A DNA stretch of 7,108 bases from Spirosoma sp. (GTDB taxonomy: Bacteria > Bacteroidota > Bacteroidia > Cytophagales > Spirosomataceae), in contig JAQBNX010000291.1 in assembly GCA_028288385.1 (NCBI GenBank), forward strand, positions 1 to 7,108. Reading direction: 5' to 3'. Below the pieces are notes generated by a model. That model did no database searches. It saw only the letters and a list, made by a program, of their open reading frames with translations, and was not told where the DNA came from. A program made the position numbers and the translations under genes. How positions within the stretch are numbered: position 1 is the stretch's first letter; each line of letters starts with the position of its first letter. This document shows, piece after piece, positions 1 to 4,988 of the stretch.

Positions 1-412
1 AACCCGTACCCAGCTGTCTCATAGCTCCGCTGGACCGGTTTACCAGAAAATAATCGCCCCGTGTATTATACCGCCAAACACGGGCCGTATTAGTAAAAAC
101 GAGTACGCTGCTACTGTCGGGCGTAAATGCAAAATCAGTAACGGCCATCGCCTGTTCCGTTCCTGGCCGACGAAGTTTTTCCTTTGAGAGCAGTATTGTT
201 TTACGGCCCGTCCGCACATCGGTCCCAATCAGATCGCCCTGACTTTGGTTACTCTGACCCAGATTAATTTGCTCAACCGAGGCATACGCATTGCCGTCGG
301 CGGTCCAGTGCATTCGACGGCCCGGCACCTGGGCAAGTAAGCTTAAGAAACTTAGGCTGAACCACGTAGTCAGGGAGATACAGCGAAAAGCAAACGAAGA
401 AGACAGATTCAC
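1..412 (-). CDS. S9B family (dipeptidyl peptidase IV-like) serine peptidase, N-terminal part
   Basis: This is the first 137 codons of a peptidase gene whose 3' part, including the catalytic Ser-Asp-His domain, lies beyond the left edge. The visible protein starts with a signal-peptide-like stretch (basic residue R10, hydrophobic residues about 11-26, LLAQ at 25-28). It continues into the beta-propeller of the DPPIV_N family: HWTADGNAY (35-43), DLIGTDVRTGRKT (60-72) and the strongly characteristic WRYNTRGDY (113-121). Family members are secreted or periplasmic and cleave dipeptides, often after proline; that activity is inferred from the family. The start is uncertain. I chose GTG at 410-412 because it gives a normal-length signal peptide and lies just after a -7 promoter-like box. 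The frame stays open upstream to a stop near 552-554, and GTG at 452-454 is an alternative. The only visible in-frame ATG (311-313) would remove the signal peptide. The gene follows lgt on the same strand after 134 bp. Confidence 0.8.
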   Translation of the reverse strand, partial: MNLSSSFAFRCISLTTWFSLSFLSLLAQVPGRRMHWTADGNAYASVEQINLGQSNQSQGDLIGTDVRTGRKTILLSKEKLRRPGTEQAMAVTDFAFTPDSSSVLVFTNTARVWRYNTRGDYFLVNRSSGAMRQLGTG

Positions 413-443
413 AAGGAGTCGCGTCGATGAAGTGATTACTCCC

Positions 444-451
444 CAAAAATA
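444..451 (-). promoter_or_regulatory. Possible Bacteroidota -7 promoter box for the S9B peptidase gene
   Basis: On the minus strand this reads TATTTTTG, a full match to the Bacteroidota sigma-A -7 consensus TAnnTTTG. It would place transcription start near 437, about 25 nt before the proposed GTG start at 412. I see no good TTG-type -33 element about 19-20 bp upstream, so this is a weak candidate. Confidence 0.35.
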
Positions 452-546
452 CACGATTTTAGACGCATCCTCTCCCACCCTAAGCGACAATTTGACCAGG
501 CACACGCTCAATAGCCGGAGCGGGTTAAAGGCAAACGCTGTCCAGC

Positions 547-1389
547 TTATGAATTAATGGGTTTACGATCTGCTTCCAGTTTTGGAAGCGGGGTCCGATA
601 GCTGCGAATGAGAAAGAAAAGTCCGATTAGTACGACCGGAATGCTCAGTTGCTGACCGATGTTCAGGTACATGCTGGCTTCCTTAGCCACCTGATCTTCT
701 TTAAGGTATTCATAAAAGAAACGAAGCGTGAACACCCAGATCAGAAAAATACCCAGCATACTGCCACGTGGTGTCTGTTCTTTACGACGGTTCCAGAACC
801 ACATCAGCACGAAAAACAGGACTAAACACGACAACGATTCGTACAACTGGGCCGGATGGCGGGGTATTTTGGCATACTCGGTGTTGTTCATAAACACAAA
901 CGCCCACGATACGTCTGTTGGGCGGCCAACAATCTCGGAATTCATCAGGTTACCAAAGCGAATGCAGGCACCAGCCAGCGCCACCGTGATCACAATCCGG
1001 TCGGCCACCCACAAGAATGACTGCCCCGTTTCGCGGCTTTTCTGTCGGCGCGAATACAGCCACAGGCCCAGCATAATGCCAATGAAAGCGCCGTGGCTGG
1101 CTAAACCCGCAAAAGGGGGCAGAATGACTTCGAGCGGATTTTTGAACAGTACCTCTGGTTCATAAAACAAAAAATGACCGAAACGGGCACCCAGAATGGT
1201 GGCAACAACCATGTAGATCAACAGTGAATCGGTATCGGCAACGGGCTTGAACTCCTGTTTGAAAATATGGGTCATGATCTGCATACCAATCAGGAAACCC
1301 AGCGCGAACAGCAGCCCATACCACCGAACAGAAAAAGCGCCACTGTGGAAAATTTCGGGATTAACGTCCCAGATAACGTATTGCAACAT
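547..1389 (-). CDS. lgt: Phosphatidylglycerol--prolipoprotein diacylglyceryl transferase
   Basis: Lgt transfers diacylglycerol from phosphatidylglycerol to the lipobox cysteine of prolipoproteins in the inner membrane, the first step of lipoprotein maturation. The 280-residue length is normal. The sequence is a multi-pass membrane protein with the expected landmarks: RWYGL at 22-26 (the conserved Tyr is Y24), SHGAFIG at 98-104 (H99, equivalent to E. coli H103), and the signature GACIRFGNLMNSEIVG at 140-155 with R144, N147 and E152. HPAQLYES follows at 178-185, and RFFYEYLKEDQ at 223-233 with R223 and E227, matching E. coli R239 and E243. All key residues are present, so it should be active. 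The ATG start gives the usual short N-terminus before the first membrane helix. It is divergent from yidD across 95 bp and is followed 134 bp downstream by the S9B peptidase gene. Confidence 0.97.
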   Translation of the reverse strand: MLQYVIWDVNPEIFHSGAFSVRWYGLLFALGFLIGMQIMTHIFKQEFKPVADTDSLLIYMVVATILGARFGHFLFYEPEVLFKNPLEVILPPFAGLASHGAFIGIMLGLWLYSRRQKSRETGQSFLWVADRIVITVALAGACIRFGNLMNSEIVGRPTDVSWAFVFMNNTEYAKIPRHPAQLYESLSCLVLFFVLMWFWNRRKEQTPRGSMLGIFLIWVFTLRFFYEYLKEDQVAKEASMYLNIGQQLSIPVVLIGLFFLIRSYRTPLPKLEADRKPINS

Positions 1390-1433
1390 AATGAGTCGGG
1401 GTCAAGTGCCGTTTGATAGCGAACAGCGACCGA

Positions 1434-1441
1434 CAAAGATA
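1434..1441 (-). promoter_or_regulatory. -7 promoter box for lgt
   Basis: The minus strand reads TATCTTTG, a perfect match to the Bacteroidota -7 consensus TAnnTTTG. It lies 44 bp upstream of the lgt ATG, giving a predicted 5' leader of roughly 35-40 nt. The -33 region, about 20 bp further upstream, reads GTTA and is only a weak match to TTG. No equally good box was found for yidD on the opposite strand. Confidence 0.5.
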
Positions 1442-1484
1442 CAGATTGCGGGAAAGTTTTTAACCGTTCTGGTGTTATGCTCCC

Positions 1485-1697
1485 ATGATGAAGTCCGTCC
1501 TGATTGGATTAGTGCGCGGGTACCAGGCTATTTTATCGCCTTATTTGGCTAATGCCTGCCGCTATACGCCCACCTGTTCGCAGTATACCATTGAGGCTAT
1601 CCGGAAACACGGAGCCGTTCGGGGCGGCTGGATGGGTCTTAAGCGCATAAGCCGTTGCCACCCCTGGGGCGGACATGGGTATGATCCCGTACCTTGA
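1485..1697 (+). CDS. yidD: Membrane protein insertion efficiency factor YidD
   Basis: YidD is a small membrane-associated protein that assists Sec/YidC-dependent insertion of inner-membrane proteins. The 70-residue product fits the family. An amphipathic or hydrophobic N-terminus (VLIGLVRGYQAILSPYL, 5-21) leads into the signature CRYTPTCSQY (25-34), followed by A38-I39, GGWMGLKRISRCHPWG (47-62) and the C-terminal GGHGYDPVP. The three family cysteines are present (C25, C31, C58). The start is one of two adjacent ATG codons at 1485-1490; I take the first. In many bacteria yidD sits with rnpA and yidC, whereas here it is divergent from lgt and upstream of a GroES-like gene, so it is separated from that usual cluster at least within this window. 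Confidence 0.95.
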   Translation: MMKSVLIGLVRGYQAILSPYLANACRYTPTCSQYTIEAIRKHGAVRGGWMGLKRISRCHPWGGHGYDPVP

Positions 1698-1726
1698 TGC
1701 ATGCAAAAAAGAAAAAACCAGCTACT

Positions 1727-1748
1727 TTAACATTCATTAGTTAACATT
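1727..1748 (+). repeat. Short direct repeat TTAACATT x2
   Basis: TTAACATT occurs at 1727-1734 and again at 1741-1748, a period of 14 bp, in the 99-bp spacer before the GroES-like gene. A small hairpin-capable GGCC-gcttt-GGCC (1750-1762) follows directly. The A/T-rich pair could be a regulator or promoter-region site, but no consensus promoter box was found here and chance is a fair explanation. Confidence 0.3.
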
Positions 1749-1796
1749 AGGCCGCTTTGGCCAACCATTACAACCCTGAATAAGCGATTACGTACT

Positions 1797-2174
1797 ATGC
1801 TTGGAATAACGGCTGACAACAAACTCAAACGGCTGATTGTGGTGGGCGACCGCGTCCTGATTAAACCCAAAGATCCATCTGACCGAACCAGCAGCGGGCT
1901 GTATCTGCCACCAACTGTGCAGGAGAAAGAGCTGGTTCAGTCAGGCTACGTAATTAAGGTTGGGCCGGGCTATCCCATTCCTGTACAAACAGACGATGAA
2001 CCCTGGAAAGAGACGGAGGAGCGGGTGAAATACATGCCACTTCAGGCGCAGGAGGGTGACGTAGCCCTTTACTTACAGCGCAACGCCATTGAGCTTCAGT
2101 ACGAAGGCGAACAATACGTGATTATTCAGCAGGGATCCATTCTGATGCTGGAGCGATCGGAAGACTTAGGATAA
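1797..2174 (+). CDS. GroES/Cpn10-like co-chaperonin paralogue, long form
   Basis: This protein resembles the chaperonin cofactor GroES (Cpn10). VVGDRVLIKPKDPSDRT (15-31) matches the conserved PLGDRVLVKP start of the fold. SSGLYLPPT (32-40) lies where the GroEL-binding mobile loop (GIVLP-type tripeptide) sits. GYVIKVGPG (50-58) matches the GxVVAVGPG motif, and EGDVALYLQRNAIELQYEGEQYVIIQQGSILMLE is the closing beta-barrel. At 125 residues it is about 30 longer than canonical GroES. It has roughly 12 extra N-terminal residues, a longer acidic dome segment (about 59-86, containing QTDDEPWKETEE) and a short C-terminal tail. No groEL is beside it in the window. The DUF4174 gene begins 19 nt downstream, suggesting one transcript. 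It may be a second, specialised GroES-like protein rather than the housekeeping one; whether it binds GroEL cannot be told from sequence. The cytoplasm is the expected location, since no signal peptide is seen. Confidence 0.85.
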   Translation: MLGITADNKLKRLIVVGDRVLIKPKDPSDRTSSGLYLPPTVQEKELVQSGYVIKVGPGYPIPVQTDDEPWKETEERVKYMPLQAQEGDVALYLQRNAIELQYEGEQYVIIQQGSILMLERSEDLG

Positions 2175-2193
2175 CAGCTAAAACCCAACACTT

Positions 2194-2646
2194 ATGCGGT
2201 ATCACTGGTTGATGAGTCTGATCGTATTGTTTATCGGACAAACACTCATTATGGAAAGTATATCAAATCAGCGTAAATCGCTAAAGGCGATATTAGACGA
2301 AAAAAAGGACCACCGACGGGTGCTATTGCTCTACGGCCGCGATAGTAGCAGCGGTAGCCCCGGCCAAAACTACCTTATCAATCAGCAGGAATCACTCAAT
2401 GAAGTACGCGATGGACTGGTAGAGCGCGATCTGGATGTTATCGTGCTGGTAGCGTCGACGGTGAGCGAACCTGACCGCCAGTTTATGATGCACGACTTTA
2501 AACTGGTGCCTCACGAAGATTATAGGGGGTGGCTCATTGGTAAGGATGGTGGCATCAAACAAAGTTTTGAAAAACCCATCTCAGCCGATGAGCTGTTCAA
2601 AATCATCGACAGTATGCCGATGCGCAAACAGGAGTCAAAGCATTAA
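2194..2646 (+). CDS. DUF4174 domain protein, exported or membrane-anchored
   Basis: The 150-residue product has an N-terminal hydrophobic segment (about 6-19, WLMSLIVLFIGQTL), fitting a signal peptide or anchor, so it likely acts in the periplasm. The rest resembles DUF4174: RRVLLLYGR (41-49) as a first beta strand, a Gln-rich helix (NQQESLNEVRDGL), ERDLDVIVLVA (77-87), then the hallmark GWLIGKDGGIK (112-122) and the C-terminal IIDSMPMRKQE (137-147). The family is predicted to have a thioredoxin-like fold, but I see no CxxC pair and indeed no cysteine, so redox activity is unlikely. Its function is unknown. It sits 19 nt after the GroES-like gene, probably in the same transcript, and ends just before a 13-bp inverted repeat. 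Confidence 0.85.
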   Translation: MRYHWLMSLIVLFIGQTLIMESISNQRKSLKAILDEKKDHRRVLLLYGRDSSSGSPGQNYLINQQESLNEVRDGLVERDLDVIVLVASTVSEPDRQFMMHDFKLVPHEDYRGWLIGKDGGIKQSFEKPISADELFKIIDSMPMRKQESKH

Positions 2647-2650
2647 CGTA

Positions 2651-2697
2651 GTGGTTTGTGGTTTTGAGTCCCTACGGTGATGCCAACCACAAACCAC
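2651..2697. repeat. Perfect 13-bp inverted repeat between convergent genes; possible bidirectional terminator
   Basis: GTGGTTTGTGGTT (2651-2663) and its exact complement AACCACAAACCAC (2685-2697) flank a 21-nt loop. The element fills most of the 58-bp gap between two converging stop codons, which is where a shared terminator would be expected. Neither strand has a run of T after the stem and the loop is large, so it is not a textbook intrinsic terminator. It might instead slow polymerase, protect 3' ends, or be a dispersed repeat. Confidence 0.6.
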
Positions 2698-2704
2698 CAC
2701 CTAA

Positions 2705-4714
2705 TCATTCGCCAAACTTAACTGCTTCGGTTATACCTTTCCACGTATCGGTGCGGAACGGCCCGGCAGGGAAGCCCTGCTTATTATACAGATTCACCTC
2801 GCCGTTATCGTCAGCCCAGCCATAGCGCACGGCTACTGGTACCGCTACCGAATCACTATGGACGATAACGGTATTGCCCTGAACATCAGCTTTGGCGTAA
2901 TAAAACATATGGTCGGTACCCGCCACTTCAAAACCTTTGAGGTAGCCATATTTATCGTTCACACGTAGTCCTTCGTCGGCATTCCAGAAGGTCAGTATCG
3001 CCCGGTTTCCGTCCGTTACCATCTTATCCAACATTGGGCCGCGCGACGCTTCTTTTCGAGATGACTCCCCCGACGAGACTTCGCCAGCGTTGATACCTGC
3101 CTTCTGATACGCTACCCGCATGGCTTCGGCAGCTAAACGATAGCCAACATCTTTCTTGTTTTTTGGGTGAATGTCGCCAGACTCACCAATGTCCGACGTA
3201 ACGGCCATGCCCGTGTTCGGTAGCTGGAGCGTCATGGTCTGTGCTTCTCGGAGTTCGGCCCACGAACTGCCCTGCCTACTGTTTCCATTTGCCGCGTTAT
3301 AATTGGCCAACTGTACGAACAGGAACGGAAAATCCTCGCCCCAATGCTGTCGCCAATCCTGAATCATGAGTGGGAAGGTACGGCGATACTGATACGCCCG
3401 TCCTGCGTTCGACTCGCCCTGGTACCAGATAGCTCCTGCAATGGCATAGGGGATTAGCGGGTTAATCATCGCGTTGAATAACTGCGTCGCATACGTATTA
3501 GGGCCGGGATTATAGGACGACTCATTAACCCCGGCTACCCGATACTCCCAACTGCCAGCCAGCGGCACATCCACGTTGTCGCCTGAAAGCCGAAGTTGCT
3601 CGGGTTGGCCAACCAGTCCACCCACTCCACCTCGGTCGGTAACGTGCACGGCAATCACGTTGCGGCCGGGTTTTAACAGCCCATCGGGCACAACATAGGC
3701 GCGTGGACTTCTTCCTTTCGTGCTTCCTATTAACTGGCCATTCACATACGTCGAATCTTCATCATCCACGGAGCCTAGGTGTAGGGTGATATTTTTGAAA
3801 CGTCCGGATGCTGGCAGCATTACCTTGCGCCGGAACCATACGTCCCCATCTAATGTCGGCAGGCCACCCCACTCCCAGTCGGTCGGTACGTTCATGGCTT
3901 TCCATGCGGTCGTGTTCAGGTCAAGGCTGGCCCACGTCCGGGTTTCGGCAACCGTGGGCAGTCCAGCCTGCTGAGCTTGCAACAGGGTTTGAATGCGCTC
4001 CTTACCACTTTGCACAACCTCCTGATACGTGCGGGGCAGTTTTCCGGCTACTGTTAGCAGTTCTTCATCGCGATTCAGGGCTTCCCGGCTAGTCCACGTT
4101 TCGGAGTGCGTTCCACCCCACGATGTATTGATGAGGCCAATGGGCACCTTCAGGTCATGCTGTAACTGCCTGGCAAAATAATAGCCGATGGCGGTATAAT
4201 TAGGAGCTGTTGCAGGGCTGAACACAGTCCATTCGCCGACAATGTTGCTAACGGGTGTCAGGCTCACCGCCTTACTAACAGCCAATTGCCGGATTTGTGG
4301 GTAGTTCGCCATCTTGATTTCCTCCTTACTATTAGCGGCTGACCGGAGCGGCCATTCCATATTGGACTGACCGGAGCAAACCCACACTTCGCCTGTCATG
4401 ACGTCGTCAAACGTAACGGTATTCTTCTTTCCTTTCACCACTAGCTGATAAGGCCCGCCCGCTTCCATAGCATCGAGGCTGATGCGCCATTGGCCGTCTT
4501 TGCCTGCTTTACCTATTTTCGTTTGGTTATTCATCGTCACCGTCACCTTCTCACCGACATCAGCCCAGCCCCAAACCGGCACGGGCTTTCGGCGTTGCAG
4601 AACCATATGCGATCCAAACACCTTTGGCAACCCGACATCGGCCAGCGTAACCTGCACAGTCAGGACACCGATAATGAAGATAGCCCATTTAGAACCTTTC
4701 ATTTTTGTATTCAT
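2705..4714 (-). CDS. Secreted sialate O-acetylesterase-like carbohydrate esterase (SGNH/SASA type)
   Basis: The 669-residue protein has a signal peptide (hydrophobic 10-24, likely cleavage after LA at 24-25) and should be periplasmic or secreted. It opens with the beta-sandwich typical of this family (VLQRRKPVPVWGWA, 38-51). The split SGNH esterase domain follows: WVCSGQSNMEW (111-121) with nucleophile S117, then INTSWGGTHSETWTS (195-209), IWYQGESN (429-436), and the acid/His block SGDIHPKNK (512-520) with H516. Between the halves, about residues 260-390, lies a galactose-binding-like jelly roll (VWFRRKVMLP, LHLGSVDDEDSTYVNG, GRNVIAVHVTDRGG). Such enzymes remove O-acetyl groups from sialic acids or from other acetylated glycans; the true substrate cannot be read from the sequence. 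All catalytic motifs are intact. ATG at 4712-4714 and a second in-frame ATG four codons later both keep the signal peptide. It converges with the DUF4174 gene and lies 274 bp downstream of the histidine kinase gene, so it probably has its own promoter, though no clear TAnnTTTG box was found. Confidence 0.9.
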   Translation of the reverse strand: MNTKMKGSKWAIFIIGVLTVQVTLADVGLPKVFGSHMVLQRRKPVPVWGWADVGEKVTVTMNNQTKIGKAGKDGQWRISLDAMEAGGPYQLVVKGKKNTVTFDDVMTGEVWVCSGQSNMEWPLRSAANSKEEIKMANYPQIRQLAVSKAVSLTPVSNIVGEWTVFSPATAPNYTAIGYYFARQLQHDLKVPIGLINTSWGGTHSETWTSREALNRDEELLTVAGKLPRTYQEVVQSGKERIQTLLQAQQAGLPTVAETRTWASLDLNTTAWKAMNVPTDWEWGGLPTLDGDVWFRRKVMLPASGRFKNITLHLGSVDDEDSTYVNGQLIGSTKGRSPRAYVVPDGLLKPGRNVIAVHVTDRGGVGGLVGQPEQLRLSGDNVDVPLAGSWEYRVAGVNESSYNPGPNTYATQLFNAMINPLIPYAIAGAIWYQGESNAGRAYQYRRTFPLMIQDWRQHWGEDFPFLFVQLANYNAANGNSRQGSSWAELREAQTMTLQLPNTGMAVTSDIGESGDIHPKNKKDVGYRLAAEAMRVAYQKAGINAGEVSSGESSRKEASRGPMLDKMVTDGNRAILTFWNADEGLRVNDKYGYLKGFEVAGTDHMFYYAKADVQGNTVIVHSDSVAVPVAVRYGWADDNGEVNLYNKQGFPAGPFRTDTWKGITEAVKFGE

Positions 4715-4850
4715 AGGTTAAGACAACAACCGATCGACGGGTTTTATCTAAAAAGACAAACCCATCTTTTTATCACTATCTGCCTCCTGGTTGGTGTTGG
4801 ATTAGACATGACGTCAGGCAATCTGATCAATTCGTACCCCAACGTATCTA

Positions 4851-4889
4851 TTATTACTAGAGCCGGCGGCAATGCCGAACGGGTAATAA
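4851..4889. repeat. Imperfect nested inverted repeat upstream of the esterase gene
   Basis: TTATTAC (4851-4857) pairs with GTAATAA (4883-4889) around a 25-nt interior that itself holds a short CGGC/GCCG stem. It lies in the 274-bp spacer between the histidine kinase stop and the esterase start. It could be an operator for the esterase or a weak terminator for the kinase, but the stems are short. The rest of this spacer shows no supported gene. Confidence 0.3.
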
Positions 4890-4988
4890 GCGTGTCAAGC
4901 ACTTTTGCCCATTGGAGACCTCTTTGCAACTGATTTGAGTCATCCTGGACCCATACCCGTTAGCTCACTTTGTTTACAAGGGAGTGTG

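Noticed and set aside
485..520. CGCTC/GAGCG hairpin after lgt as a terminator
   Set aside because: The stem is only 5 bp and has no following T-run, so it is too weak to call.
291..557. Plus-strand 88-codon ORF
   Set aside because: It lies antisense to the signal-peptide region of the S9B peptidase and the end of lgt. Its product has no recognisable motif, and the minus strand has clear family matches.
728..1165. Plus-strand 145-codon ORF
   Set aside because: It is fully antisense to lgt, whose catalytic motifs are intact, and its composition looks like a shadow frame.
1247..1552. Plus-strand 101-codon ORF spanning lgt, the spacer and the start of yidD
   Set aside because: It overlaps the well-supported lgt and yidD in other frames and shows no domain.
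4809..4816. TGACGTCA palindrome
   Set aside because: An isolated 8-bp palindrome without a partner site or known regulator here; chance is sufficient.
4744..4929. Minus-strand 61-codon ORF in the spacer between kinase and esterase
   Set aside because: No signal, motif or start context supports it. It spans the inverted repeat and promoter-like region, so it is most likely a chance frame.
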